In this document: in pieces, positions 11,640-28,934 of the stretch | How the letters are laid out: the number at the start of each line of letters is the position of its first letter | Position numbering within the stretch: the stretch's first letter is position 1 | Origin: Tillus elongatus | Taxonomy: Eukaryota > Arthropoda > Insecta > Coleoptera > Cleridae | Direction of reading: 5' to 3' | Assembly (NCBI GenBank): GCA_964006375.1 | Contig: OZ023265.1 | Span: 159,166,118-159,230,117 of the forward strand | Length of the DNA stretch: 64,000 nucleotides | Program-made: the position numbers and the translations under genes | The notes under the pieces: model-generated | Told to the model about the DNA's origin: nothing | Databases searched by the model: none | The model's input: only the letters and a program-made list of their open reading frames with translations

Positions 11640-13505
11640 TAGGTGAGCGAAACTCGACGTATTGTAAGAAAAGGAAAAGCGATAGAGAAAATTGAAAAGC
11701 GGTTCTTCAATGGGATTGAGTAAGTTCCATTTTAAGCCAAATTTACATATTTTTGGATAGTTGGAAACTGAAGTAATGACGTCATCGAATTTTTTTCCAG
11801 AAACATACCTATATTTTGGCATGTCTAAAAATAACTATTTTTTCTGAACAAATTATGTAAAGAAAAAAATTGCTATCATTTTCCATTAAAAAGTTATAAT
11901 CAAATTTCAGAAAAAGTATAACAAAAAATTCGCGCAACCATCACGATTTAAACAAGCGGCCTTTGGAAACAAATAGTAAAGTTTTATTTGTCATAGCAAC
12001 GTTTTATCTGTCAATAATTAAACTAATGGTTGACAAATATTGTTTTGTTGTTATTTCACTTTGAAAAATGTTTACGCACAACGAAAAAGTCGAAGTAGAA
12101 GAGCAGTTCAGCTATACGCCCAAAGATACCCTGGACGTGTTATTCCAAGCTTAAAAATATTTGCAAGATTAGAACGCAATTTACGTGCAAACAACGAGGC
12201 ATTTTCTTCTCGTAAGAGAAGAAAAATTGCTAGAAGGGTCAATTCTGACAATACTGTTGCCACTGTTTTGCAGTATTTTGAAGACCATTCAAGGAACTCA
12301 ATTCGGCAAGCCTGTCGTGTGTTGAATTTAAAATATAGTTCGATACGAAAAACTTTGAAAGAAAATGGTTATCACGATTATAAACTTCATAACTTAGAAC
12401 ACTTGTCAGATCAAGATCAACAACGAAGAATTAATTATAGTGCCCAAGTGATGGTAAACTTGATCAATGGTAATCGTTTTCTTAGCATGTGTTGTGGACG
12501 GACGAAAGCTGTTTTGTTAGTAACGGTAAGCCCAATAAAAAAATTAGCATATTTGGGCTACTGAAAATCCACATTTTGTCAATTCGATTGAAAATTAAGG
12601 ACACTTCGGAATTAACGTTTGGTATGGTATTATTAACGGGCATTTGATTGGTCCATATTTTTACGAAGGAATTTTACATACTGAGCGATATTTGCAATTT
12701 CCCTTTCTGTGCTGTTTGAAAATGTGCCATTACAGCTGCGAGCAAACATGTGTTTCCAACATGACGGAGCTCCACCGCATAAAGCAAGAATTGCCCAACA
12801 ATATTTAAATGAAACTTACGGAGAAAAATGGATAGGTATAAATAGACGGATACAGTGGCCGCCTAAATCACCGGACTTCAACCCACTAGACTTCTTGTGG
12901 GGAGCTTTGAAAAATAAAGTTTACAGAACACCATCTGTTAACTTGGAACATTTAAAAGAAAAAATCAGAAATGCTTGCGATAAATTATCTAGAGAAATAT
13001 TTCATAAGGCTTCAGTGAGAAAAGTAGGGCGGAGATTGGATAAGTGTTTAGAAGTAGGAGGTGGTCATATTGAAAATTTGTTGCAATGATTGCCTACATA
13101 CTTTGTTTATTGCTGTGGTAACAGTAGTAACATATAATGTGTTTTAAAATGTTACATTATTAAATAACTTTTTAACGGAAAAAGATAGCAATTTTTTTCT
13201 TTACATAATTTGTCCAGAAAAAATTTATCTTTTTAGATATGCCATCTAAAAAGAACAATTTTTTCTGGACAAATTATATAAAGAAAGAAAATTGCTATCT
13301 TTTTCCAATATTTTTCTAAAATATAGGTATGTTTCTGGGAAAAAATCAATAACGTCATTACTTCAGTTTCCAAATATCCAAAAATATGCAAATTCGGCTT
13401 AAAATGGACCTTAGTCAATCGCATCTAAGTTCCTCTTTTCAGATTTTTTCTATCGCTTTTCCTTTTCTTACAATAGAGCCGGGACATCGAGTTTCGCTCA
13501 CCCTG
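11640..13505 (+). mobile_element. DD41D mariner-like transposon with long inverted repeats, TA duplication
   Basis: The right end reads TCGAGTTTCGCTCACCCTG then TA; the left end is TA then TAGGTGAGCGAAACTCGA, the same terminus with small changes. Matching arms extend inward about 260 bases (left 11640-11905; right 13160-13505). The right arm is longer because it carries a 75-base palindromic duplication at about 13175-13315. The interior is a broken DD41D transposase gene. TA duplication is the Tc1/mariner rule. Confidence 0.85.
12040..13089 (+). pseudogene. DD41D mariner transposase, frameshifted
   Basis: The N-terminal half (12068-12480) holds the helix-turn-helix region (RRAVQLYAQRYPGR, IRQACRVLNLKYSSIRKTL). 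The first catalytic Asp is readable only after a frame change (LWTDESCF near 12492). INVWYGIINGHLIGP-like sequence follows near 12620, again in another frame. The C-terminal half (12709-13089) has QHDGAPPHKA and KSPDFNPLDFLWGALKN. Forty-one residues lie between the Asp of QHDG and the Asp of PLDF, so the triad is DD41D. At least three frameshifts make it inactive. Confidence 0.85.
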
Positions 13506-14002
13506 TACATATTATTATTATTAGCCTAAGTGGTACTATAAATGAGTATAGATTTGATTGTGCTATTTTTCTGGTCTGACAAATCGTGCCCTATATATGT
13601 ATCTGCGCCAAAAGCTTTTAAAATCAGGTTAATCTGTTCTTGAAATCATGACAATACATTGGTAAATTGGCCGGAAATGATTCGCACAACTGGGGTGTCT
13701 ACCATTTATCTTTTATTTGGCTCGTTCTGACGAAAATAAGCTTGTTATCTGACTAAATTTCAAGTCTAATATCATAGTAAAAGGGAATTCATATGAACTT
13801 GGGAAAATGTATGATAGTTTTCTTTTAAACCCGCAAATCTTATGTGTCTTTTGGTCCATGATTTCATTCTTCAAAAATAAATACCTATATTTTTATCTCA
13901 TAAATACGAATAACAGCCATGGATTTATTATTTAACAACTACACATAAGTGTAAAAAAATTGACAATACTAAAGTCATGGAATGAGTAAATGATGAAATA
14001 AA
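13506..14002. other. Unassigned AT-rich DNA
   Basis: No gene or repeat boundary recognised. Confidence 0.4.
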
Positions 14003-14456
14003 AGTTCGGGACGCAGGTAGTGAATTTTTATTAAATGTTTCAAATTTGAATAACTCAATTTTCTATAAACTTAGAAAGTTAAATTTTTGTACGTAGTAAG
14101 GTCTTTCCTATGGCAACGTATTCACCAAATTTCATTAAAATAGCTTTGTAATTTTCGGAGAAAAAAAAACATTTAAAAAAAAACTAAAAATTTAACTAAC
14201 TCAATTTTTTATAAACTTAGAAAGTTAAATTTTGGTACGTAGGAAGGTCTTACGCAATGCAATATACCCGTCAAATTTCATTAAAATAACTTTGTAATTT
14301 TTGGAGAAAAAATTTTGTTTTGAAAGAAAACTCAAAATTGTCTCGGAAAACCTTGTCGGATTTTCCTGGCTAACGAATCGTCCAAGCCATTAATAAAAGA
14401 AGGTACTTGCCGAGTTTCATCAAAATAGGGTAATTATTTTTTGAGTTATCGGTTGG

Positions 14457-14550
<94 letters not shown>

Positions 14551-14678
14551 AAATTGAAACTGACCCCAGATGTGGGTTCTAGGGGTCCTAGTTCGCGCTC
14601 ATTTGAAAAAAATTTTGCAAAGTCTTACCATCGATACCTCTCTATTAGTGAATTTTTTAAAATAAAAATTCACTAAAA
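14003..14678 (+). mobile_element. Copy of the hairpin/(TA)n family, hairpin deleted
   Basis: Begins GGGACGCAGGTAGTGAA, where the hairpin 3' arm and loop are deleted. The body has two homologous subrepeats (ATAACTCAATTTTCTATAAAC at 14050 and a like sequence at 14197), each with CTTAGAAAGTTAAATTTT. (TA)n is at 14460-14543 and the tail ends CACTAAAA at 14678. Confidence 0.75.
14460..14543. repeat. (TA)n microsatellite
   Basis: About 42 TA units inside the preceding element. Confidence 0.95.
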
Positions 14679-14825
14679 TCAAAGTTATTTCTTATATCAC
14701 AATAATTTAATTTGCAGGTGCCCCTGGATGTTTCGGTCCCGCTTACGAAAATTGCAGCTCAAGTTTAACACGTCTGTATTAAGAGATGCACTGTAAAATT
14801 AATACCAATTATCTAATAAAAAAAG

Positions 14826-15028
14826 TCTGGACGCAGCAAGTGCGTTATGATAGCGAATTTTCGTTAAAATGTTTTTAATGCAAATATGTCTTGTTTTTAA
14901 AAGAAGGACATTTGGTTGGCAGTATAACCTATATAGTAGTAACAATGTATCATCTTTCCTTAAAATAGCTTTACTGTTTCAAAAAGTACAAACATTTTCC
15001 GAAAAAAAGACTTAAATAAGAATTAAAA
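14826..15028 (+). mobile_element. Truncated hairpin-end copy, abutting the next copy head-to-tail
   Basis: Starts GTCTGGACGCAGCAAGTGCG and runs about 200 bases before being cut by the start of the next copy in the same orientation. Confidence 0.65.
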
Positions 15029-15736
<708 letters not shown>

Positions 15737-16254
15737 GTTCCAGAAAAAACTGGTCCGATTTTCCTGGCCAACGAAGCTCCTCAAGCTATTTACACACCTA
15801 CCAAGGTATAATTAGTCACGAACAGCTTTAGGATCAAAATTGAAAAAAAACACATGTTTTTTGACAGAAATTGCTTTCAATATTGTCACACTAAATAATA
15901 TTTTTCACAAAAATTCGACAACTTTTTTTTACAATAACTTACTAAATAATTATTATTAATTAATAACATATCACAAAAATCTTACAAAAATGAATTCCAC
16001 AGAAACACTAAAAACATTTCTGCGCAAACTTTTCAAATTCAACCACTATTTGAGAGTACCTGTATACGGAAGCTCGATTTTTTCGACGAGTAATACAAAC
16101 AAAAAGCTCTCTGAATGCGTCATTTCCATGGGGCTCCGCTATCTATATTGGTAAAAACACCGTATCACAATTTGTGATATGTGCCAAAAACGTGAAAAGT
16201 TGCAAAACAACTGAAATAACTCAAAAACGATGAACGATTTTTTCCCTACAGACA
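15737..16254. other. Unassigned DNA, AT-rich
   Basis: Starts with a second body-like block (GGTCCGATTTTCCTGGCCAA near 15750) of the same repeat family, then nothing recognisable. Confidence 0.4.
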
Positions 16255-16511
16255 TGCATTATAATTCGATGGAAAATACAAAAATGCAATAACATAAGGA
16301 GTTTCTATTAAAGAAAGTGTGTATCACCAACGACTTATGGGCCACCTGTGATTGTCAAAATAAGTTTATAAGATGCAGCTCGAGACACCACCATATAATT
16401 AACGTATATAATTTTTTCTCATATCTTGTATAATAACGGCTATATTGAGCTTTACTATAGAAATGCGTCACCCTGTATATGTACAAATAGACAAAAACTG
16501 AAACTGACCCC

Positions 16512-16609
<98 letters not shown>

Positions 16610-16960
16610 TGTTGTAGGGGTACTTCGCGCTCATTTGGAGAAATCTTTTAAAAATTCATGTTGCGGTCTTCTCATTAGCAAATTTTGCTACGAAAATTGG
16701 CCAAAATATAGACTATTAAACAATAAGCTCTATAGCTGAAACTACTGCCAAAGCATCAGAAAGAGGGTCTATTTGAAATCGATTTTTCGAAAGTATTTTA
16801 GTAAAATGAAGGACAATGGTCGAAGCTGAAACTCAAGGCTTTGTAAAACACACTTATTATGACGCTTCTTCTATGTAATCCGTATTTGTTTCAAATTCGT
16901 TGTCTGAAAATTGCTAATTTTGACATTTCAAATCGCGACTTTGACGTTTTAACAAGAAAA
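16255..16960 (+). repeat. Conserved dispersed block, copy 2, interrupted by a (TA)n-family tail
   Basis: Same markers as 7118-7625 (TATCACCAACGACTTATGGG, CTTGTATAATAACGG, AAGCTCTATAGCTGAAAC, GCGACTTTGACGTTTTAAC). It is interrupted at about 16455-16670 by a (TA)n tract and a divergent tail (GGGGTACTTCGCGCTCATTT, CTTCTCATTAGCAAATTTT). Confidence 0.65.
16513..16608. repeat. (TA)n microsatellite
   Basis: About 48 TA units, followed by a divergent family tail. Confidence 0.95.
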
Positions 16961-17159
16961 ATTATAAAAAAAATTAATTTTTTTTGCTAATTGACCTTTT
17001 TGCGTCAAGAAAACTTAACCGTTCTGTGTAATATTGAATTGGTTTTGTTAATCACACAAAATATTTTGTTCTTCGGCTTCCAGTGGCATCCAAAATAGTT
17101 TTGTTTAAATGCCCATAACTTTTTTTTCTTTTAACCTATAGATCTGAATTTCGGTATGT

Positions 17160-17483
<324 letters not shown>

Positions 17484-17873
17484 TGAAACACACTTATAGA
17501 ATAAAATTCATTATTGAGCAAAAAATAGTTTTTGTGGAAAACGCTAAGACACGTGAAGTTTAATTTGTCGAACATTATCTTATGAGCATAGTTAAAAAAA
17601 TTAAACTCCCACCATTTTACCCCCACCACTTTATCCTTTTTTTTAATAGCAACCCTACATTTTTTCATCACAATTCGATGGACCACATTTTTCTGAATGC
17701 GGAGATACCCCATATGTATGGTCTAATATTACAGTTTTCAATACAGGATGGACATTTAATACCGGAATATTAAAACTAAACAGTTTACCCTGAAATTCAA
17801 ATTTCGAGAATAAACTTAATAAAAACGTCCCTTTCTTATAATAAATGTTCAAAATGTTCTCCATTTACTTCGT

Positions 17874-18217
17874 TTGGACTCACTGTCAAACAATTTTTTT
17901 TGACTCCTACAAAATTTAACCCTTTTTGGCAAAAATGGGGGTTGTTTGGAAAGAATGGCAGTATAAAGACATTCGGAAATAGCAGAGCTTTATGGTAAAT
18001 GAAGTTGATGGTTGAAGTGTTAGAAGGTGAGAAATAGAAGAGCAAAAGAATTTACATTCGGAACGTCAAAATTGAAGTTTACTGAATTTGGTGTAGGACT
18101 GTCAAACTATTTAGGATATAACCTTCTAAATTGTGTTATAATACAGCACAAGTTTAAGACTTATTGTATTAACATGTATAATTTTTGCCAATAAACAATA
18201 AACAACAATAAATAAAC
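17874..18217 (+). mobile_element. Insert of unknown type inside the left mariner arm
   Basis: The left arm matches the right arm up to about 17873 and again from about 18218 (AACGAAATAATCTGCTCTGG). The intervening segment is absent from the right arm and ends CAATAAACAATAAACAAC, suggesting a retroposed element or LTR. No clear target duplication was identified. Confidence 0.45.
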
Positions 18218-18451
18218 AACGAAATAATCTGCTCTGGAATTCTTCACTGACTCTTATTTTAAATATCTTTCATCTAAAACGTACTTGGTATCATTAATCG
18301 TCTCTTATTAACTATCAATTTTTGCAGAGTCGTGAAAGGTGAAATTTAACAGTTCTGTTTTATTTTGTGGTGTATTGTGTTGAATGCACGGTCTCCTAAT
18401 AAATTAGTCGTAATTTAGTTCCGATAATTTCAATTAATTTCTGGTCTAATA

Positions 18452-19513
18452 ATGCGATACTTAACTGAAACTCTGCGAACAGAAATATTAATGATGATTG
18501 GGTATGGTGATATGTGTAGAACACAGGCACAAGTTGTTAACCTATTTAATGAAAAACATCCAGATTTTCCCCCATTAACCAAGGGAACTGTGTCTAAGAT
18601 ACATTCACAGTTTCGTGATTATGGACACGTTAAACCACTGCCTAGGAGACCCAAGTTTGTTGAAGAAGGTGTAAAACTTAATATTTTATTGGCTTTTCAA
18701 GAAGAACCAACAACTTCTACATGTCAAGTTGCATGTGAAAATGATGTTAGTCAATCAATAGTTTTAAGATGTCTCAAAGACAAAAAAATGCATCCGTATA
18801 AACTACAACACGTTCAAGAGTTGATTGACCGTGATTCTGATAGATTTTGTGATCAACTGCTGGACATGTTACATATAAATGTTATTTCTTCGGCTGGCGT
18901 TCTGTTTTCTGATGAAGCAACATTTCTTTTGAATGGCGATGTAAACAGGCAAAATTACAGATACTAGGCTGCCGAACACTGGATGCGACAAACACACACT
19001 CAGCGTCCTTAGAAGTTGAACGTTTGGGCTGGTATCATTAGTGATCACGTAGTTGGACCTGTTTTTATAGAAAATCTAAACGGTCCAAGATATTTAGAAA
19101 TGCTAAGATAACATGTTGTCCCCATGTTAGCAGAATTGTATGCAAATGTAATGGAACCTAATATTCCACATGAAAGGATATGGTTTCAACAAGACGGTGC
19201 ACCACTCCACTTTGCTCTTCAAGTACGGGATTATTTACACGAAGTCTTTCCACAAAGATGGATTGGACGAAGAGGTTTCGTAGAATGGCCTGCTAGATCA
19301 CCAGATCTTACACCTCTTGATTTCTTTTTATGGGGATACCTTGAAAACAGAGTGTATAAAATGCAACCTGCTGATTTTGATGATTTGAAAATGAAAATAA
19401 CAGAAATTAGGAACGTAACGCCTGACGTATTGAACAGAGTTAGGGAAGGATTCCAGAGCAGATTATTTCGTTGTGTGCAAGTGAATGAGGAACATTTTGA
19501 ACATTTATTATAA
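18452..19513 (+). pseudogene. DD41D mariner transposase with in-frame stops
   Basis: Starts MRYLTETLRTEILMMIGYGD. The DNA-binding region continues to about residue 110, followed by LFSDEATFLLNGD (first Asp, near 18913). The frame then has stops at 18967, about 19010 and about 19110, with INVWAGIISDHVVGP-like sequence between. The last part (19124-19513) gives WFQQDGAPLHFA and RSPDLTPLDFFLWGYLEN: 41 residues between the two Asp, hence DD41D. It ends NEEHFEHLL. Only a few stops and no large deletion, so inactivation is fairly recent. Confidence 0.87.
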
Positions 19514-19868
19514 GAAAGAGACGTTTTTATTAAGTTTATTTTCGAAATTTGAATTTCAGGGTAAACTGTTTAGTTTTAATATTCCGGTATTAAATTTCCA
19601 CCCTGTATTGAAAACTGTAATGTTAAAGCATACATATGGGGTATCTCGGCATTCAGAAAAATGTGCTCCATCGAATTGTGATGAAAAAAATGTAGAGTTG
19701 CTATTTTAAAAAAATGGATAAAGTAGTGGGGGTAAAATGGTGGGAGTTAATTTTTTTTAACTATGCTTATAAGATAATGCTTGACAAATTAAACTTCACG
19801 TGTCTCAGCGTTTTCCACAAAAACTATTTTTTGCTGAATAATGAATTTTATACCATAAGTGTGTTTCA

Positions 19869-19871
<3 letters not shown>

Positions 19872-19946
<75 letters not shown>
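19872..19946. repeat. (TA)n microsatellite, right half
   Basis: About 37 TA units directly after the mariner right end. Confidence 0.95.
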
Positions 19947-19950
<4 letters not shown>

Positions 19951-20222
19951 GTGGCCTTGGGATAGACCTTACTACGTACCAAAACTCAACTTTTTAAGTT
20001 TATAGAAAATTGAGTTATTCAAATTTTAATATTTTTTTTTGAAAAAAAATTTTTTCTCCGAAAATTACAAAGTTATTTTAATGAAATATGGTGAATATCT
20101 TGCCCTAGGAAAGACCTTACTATATACCAAAATTAAACTTTCTAAGTTTATAGAAAATTGAGTTATTCAAATTTGAAGCATTTAATAAAAATTCACTACC
20201 ATAACGCACTTGCTGCGTCCCG
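19872..20222 (-). mobile_element. Copy of the hairpin/(TA)n family, right of the mariner
   Basis: (TA)n at 19872-19946, body with CTTTCTAAGTTTATAGAAAA, and hairpin end CACTACCATAACGCACTTGC TGCGTCC at 20195-20222. Confidence 0.7.
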
Positions 20223-20279
20223 AGATTATTTTTTTTGATAATAGATATCGATGGTAACACTTTCGAAACAATTCTTCAA

Positions 20280-20418
20280 ATATGCGCGTATTAGGACCTC
20301 TTAAATCGATCTTCAAGGTATGTGTAAGTTTAAAGTATTAACTTTACTAATATGCCGTTATATAATAGTGAACAATTCTTATAGAAAGTCGCTACTGTAA
20401 CGCACTTGCTGCGTCCCG
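20280..20418 (-). mobile_element. Hairpin-end fragment of the family
   Basis: Close match to 590-735, ending with the hairpin ACGCACTTGCTGCGT. Confidence 0.65.
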
Positions 20419-20517
20419 AAATTTTTTATTTACTTAAACTTATTAATAGGGTTGGATAGAGAATTAAAAGTCCTTTCAAAAAAGGTATCGCATGACCTAC
20501 ATTTATATAAAAAGCCT

Positions 20518-21406
<889 letters not shown>

Positions 21407-22247
21407 ACATCGATGACATCATCTCGATAGCAGAGATGACGTAACGAATAAAACAATAAAAGACGGGATGCACGGTTACATATTATTAGAACTCTGTTTC
21501 AGGATTTTTGGCTAAAGTCACCGATTTTCGAAATAAGGAATTTATTCTTTTTATTTACACATGTTAACCCATACAAAATTCAAATTTCATTGAAACCAGA
21601 TTCACCAAAATTTACGAGCACAGGGGATTTTTTGAAAGTTTTTATCCTTGTCTCATTATTAACGATCTTGTTTCGACAAAAAATTGTACTAGCAAAACTC
21701 ATTACTATGATTATGTGGAAAAAATATTAGCATCTTAACAAACATATCCAAAAGTTTAGCACTAATATAAAAAAATATTAATAATAACAACTAAGAACTA
21801 AGCAATTTATATTTAAGAAATATGTGTAGTTTTGTTCCTTTAACATAATCGTTGTTTAGTACAAAATTATCTCTGTGATTTCATACATGCAGTCGACGTA
21901 ATTTCACTGTGGTATTTAAACCGCATAATAAATGATGTTTATTTCTAAATGTGCAATTGAGTATTGAATAAGGGACGCCAAAATCAGCTTGGAATCGTCC
22001 AGTCTGTAAAGTCATGCCAAATTAGATTTTACCTGTAGGTGTTCGTAATGAAAAAACTAATGTGAATTACATAGATCACTGTATGACAAATTTTAGGTCT
22101 GGATAGTTGGGTTGCCATATTTTTATGTCTAGGTTTAAACAGGATGTTATGTTAGTCCAAATTATTTTTGATATTAGCTTAAAGTTCGGCAAAAGTTAGT
22201 GCTCTGTATACATTATCATACACTGTCTCACTTTTAGCACCACATTT
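21407..22247. other. Unassigned AT-rich DNA
   Basis: No coding or repeat boundary recognised. Confidence 0.4.

Positions 22248-23935
<1,688 letters not shown>

Positions 23936-24028
<93 letters not shown>
23936..24028. repeat. (TA)n microsatellite
   Basis: About 46 TA units. Confidence 0.95.
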
Positions 24029-24031
<3 letters not shown>

Positions 24032-24304
24032 AATATATGTGTGTGTATCACACCGATAACTCAAAAAATAAACAGCCGATTCTGATAAAATTTGGTGAGT
24101 GCCTTCATCTTGTAAGACGCGTAGATAAGTTCGTTAGCCAGGAAAATCAACCCAGTTTTTCCCGGAAAATTTTGCGTTTCCTTTCGGAAAATGTTTATTT
24201 CTCCAAAAATAACAATGTAAGGGCAACCAAGTTTGGGGCGCGGATTTATATCATTAAAAGTAAATTACGGACCAAAATTTAGATCTGTAAGTTAAAAGAC
24301 AAAA
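24029..24304 (-). mobile_element. Reverse-oriented body of the hairpin/(TA)n family
   Basis: Begins GTATCACACCGATAACTC, the complement of the block preceding (TA)n in other copies, then ACCCAGTTTTTCCCGGAAAA. Confidence 0.65.
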
Positions 24305-24671
24305 AATCTCGGGACGCAGCAAGTGCGTTATGGTAGTGAATTTTCATAAAAATGTTTTTATTTTAAATATGTGTTTTCTTTTTAAGAAAGCAGACATCAA
24401 TTTTGGTTACCAGTATAACCTATATAGAAAAAGCAGGCATCAAATTTGATTACCAATATAACATATATAGTAAAAATAATGTGCCATGTTTCATCAAAAT
24501 AACTTGATTGTTTGAAAACGTACAGAAATTTCCAAAAGTAAACCAAAAGTGTTACTGAAAAAATCCGTTTCCTGGTCAACCTTATAGGTTAATAGCAAAT
24601 TGAGCTTTTCAAATATGAAGCATTTAATCAAAATTCGCAACCACAACGCACTTGCTGCCTCCAGAATTTCT

Positions 24672-25155
24672 TAACTTACAAACATGCATTATATTTCGAT
24701 GGAAAATGCAAAAAAATAAGGCGTTTTCGACAAAAAAAAAATTATTTGTATCACCAACGACTTATGGGCCACCCTGTGATTGTCGCAATAATTTTTTAAG
24801 ATGTAGCTCAAATCACCGTATAATTAATGTATACAATATTTTTTCATATCTTGTATAATAACGAATATATTGAGCTTTATTGATTTTTTACGAAAATTCG
24901 ACAAAAATTATATACCATTAAACAATAAACTCTATAGCTAAGGCTACTGCCAAGCATCAGAGAAACGGTCTATTAGAAATGAATTTTCTGGAAATATTTT
25001 AGTAAAATGAAGGACAATGACGGTTGAAACTAAGAGTTCGGTGTATGTAAAACATTCTTCTTGAGACATTTTCTTTCCATATATCGTATTAGATTCAAGT
25101 TATTTGCCTAAATGTTGCGAATTTTGACGTTTTCAATTGTCACTTTGACGTTTTG
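24672..25155 (+). repeat. Conserved dispersed block, copy 3
   Basis: Same ordered markers as copy 1 (CACCAACGACTTATGGGCC, AAACTCTATAGCTAAGG, CACTTTGACGTTTTGAGG). Confidence 0.7.
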
Positions 25156-25743
25156 AGGAAACCCCCAATTTATTTTTCTTTAAATGCCCATAACTTTTTT
25201 GTCTTTTGACCTACAGAGCTAAATTTTGGTAGGTGGCACACCTATAACGATATAAACCAGCTTACCAAAATTGGTTGCCCTTACTTTGTTAATTTTGGAG
25301 ATATAAATATTTTGCGAAAGAAAACACAAATTTTTCCGGGAAAACCTCGGCGGATTTTCCTGGCTAACAAAATTATCCAAGCGACTTGCGAAAGGAATGT
25401 ACTCACCAATTTTGACGTTTAAAATCGCAATTTTGACGTTTTGAGGAAAATCCAAATTTATTTTTCTTTGAATGCCTGTAACTTTTTTATCCTTTAACCT
25501 ACGGAGCTAAATTTTGGTAGGTAACTTGCCTTTAATGAAATAAATCCGCATATGAAATTTGGTTGCCCTTACTTTGTTAATTCCGGAGATATAAATTTTT
25601 TTCGAAAGAAAACACAAAATTTTCCGGGAAAACCTGGACCGATTTTCCTGGCTAACGAACTTATCCAAGCCATTTGCAAAAGGAATTTATTCACCAAATT
25701 TAATCAAAATCGGCCCATTATTTTTTGAGTTATCGGTGTGATA

Positions 25744-25781
25744 CATATATATATATATATATATAAATATATATATATATA
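25744..25781. repeat. Short (TA)n tract
   Basis: Only about 19 units with an AAAT interruption, the shortest TA tract among family members. Confidence 0.9.
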
Positions 25782-25948
25782 AACATATAAAAATTTAAAC
25801 CGACCCCGGATATGTGTTCGGGGGGGCCTAATTAGCGCTCATTTGAAGAAATTTTTTCAAAATTCAAAAGTCGGGATCTCCTCATTAGTGAATTTTTTTT
25901 AAGAAAATTCACTAAAACGTTATAGGCATTTTAAGAAGAAAAAAAAAA

Positions 25949-26400
25949 TTGAGGTGTTCCTCAAAACGTCAAAGTCCCGATTTGAAATGTCAAAATTCGC
26001 AACATTTAGGCAAAGAACCTGAAACCAATACGGGTTATGTAAAGATTATGTCGCAAGAAGAGTGTTTTGCAAACCCTAAGTGTCAGCTTCAACCGTATTG
26101 TCCTTCATTTCACAAAATTATTTCCAGAAAATTCATTTTAAATAGACCCTTTCTCTGATGCTTTGGCAGTAGTTTTAGCTATAGAGTTTATCGTTTAATG
26201 GTATACAATTTTTTGCGAATTTTCATACAAAATAAATAAAGTTCAATAGTTATGTCCGTTATTATACAAGGTGCGAAGACAAATTGTATACGTTAATTAT
26301 AGGGTGTGTTGAGCTTCATCTTAAAAATTATTTCTACAATCGCATGATGGGCCATAAGTCGTTGGTGATACAAATTTTCTTTTTTTTTATATCGAACACG
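25949..26400 (-). repeat. Conserved dispersed block, copy 4
   Basis: Reverse complement of copies 1-3 (CCTCAAAACGTCAAAGTC..., ATAGAGTTTATCGTTTAATG, GGGCCATAAGTCGTTGGTG). Confidence 0.7.
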
Positions 26401-27834
<1,434 letters not shown>

Positions 27835-28010
27835 GTTGCCATACGTCCTAGTTTTCCCGGACGTGTCCTCTTTTTAAGGCTTGCGGGAAATGTCCGGGCT
27901 AGTTTTTTCGATTGTCCGGGATCGCGGAAATGCCTAGGTTAATTTTTTTCGTTGGGTCACGTTTTTATATTTTGTTACTTTGGTACTCCTCTGTCTGTTG
28001 TTTATGCGAT
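27835..28010 (+). mobile_element. End of a hAT-like element (GGGTTGCCATACGTCC terminus)
   Basis: TAGGGTTGCCATACGTCCTA and following GGGAAATGTCCGGG are typical of a hAT terminal region. No partner end or duplication was found. Truncated. Confidence 0.4.
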
Positions 28011-28551
28011 TCCTGCGAGAATACAAACTAGTGATGGGTTGTTATTTAACAGTCTGTTATTTTTTAACTGTTGTCGAGCCGCAACAGTAACAACCTGTTA
28101 TGGATATATACAAATAACAGGTACAGGGGTGGGGATGCTGTTGCGCTTTGCACTAGAACTCGGAGTCGTATCTGTTTCTGTTGTCGTATCTGTTTCTGTT
28201 GCACTGCAACTAGCTACGATGAATCAACTTCTGTTTTCATCCGCAACTGTTATAACAGGATGAATGGACATGAAACTGGGATGGGGTATAGAGTATAGAG
28301 TATAGAGCGGACTTTACTTCATAACATACTACTTTATACTAGTGTGCTCACAGCTTTGGGAACGTAGGGTCGTCGGTACAATGAAACTGTTAAATTTTGA
28401 CAGGTTGTTGATTCACACAAAACACACACATATATTTACAATTTATAAACAAACACAAAATATGAAAAATGTAAATAAAATCAACGATGTTTCTTTTTTT
28501 CTTTGAGAAAAATGTCTTACGCTAAAAAATACTTTTCTAACAAAACACTTT

Positions 28552-28618
28552 TAAAGTTCTGAGTTTTTGTTGATGAACATTATTTGACTGACTTTGGTCG
28601 ACGAAAGTCTGTTACGGC
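28552..28618 (-). pseudogene. hAT-A transposase, last codons (second half)
   Basis: Minus strand encodes RLSSTKVSQIMFINKNSEL and a stop at about 28552. This is the end of the hAT dimerisation domain and continues the frame of 35187-35280 when the insertion and one GTTACGGC copy are removed. Confidence 0.75.
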
Positions 28619-28934
28619 TAGTGATGGGAAAAACGGTTATTTTCTGTTAACAGTTGAAGCCGTTAACGTTATTTAATAATAACCGTTGAAAATAACGGCT
28701 TCAGTTATTTTAAACTGGATAGTCGATCGATAGTATCCTACATTCCCAAAGCTGTAAGCGAGAGCGAGCACACTAGTATAAATGCATTGTATTTTTACCC
28801 CGTTATTTCACGTAGTGTATAAATCTCAAATTTAGTCGATTTGAAAAGGAAACAAAGGGTTAAGAAATTATAATAAGCGTGTCGTAAATCTTTTGCCACT
28901 CTGAAGTGAAACTTTTAGAAATCAGAAAGGAGTC

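Larger units (their letters stand above)
24305..25917 (+). mobile_element. Longest copy of the hairpin/(TA)n family
   Basis: Hairpin GGGACGCAGCAAGTGCGT at 24309; inverted hairpin end near 24645-24662; the conserved block at 24672-25155; two body subrepeats (GGATTTTCCTGGCTAACAAA near 25350, CGATTTTCCTGGCTAACGAA near 25640); a short TA tract 25744-25781; tail with CGACCCCGGATATGTG and palindrome ending CACTAAAA at 25917. No coding frame of note. Confidence 0.7.

Noticed and set aside
27952..28298. Open frames of 103 and 75 codons with Val/Ser repeats
   Set aside because: They lie in the hAT-A terminal non-coding region (homologous to the non-coding end of hAT-B) and include a short TATCTGTTTCTGTTG repeat.
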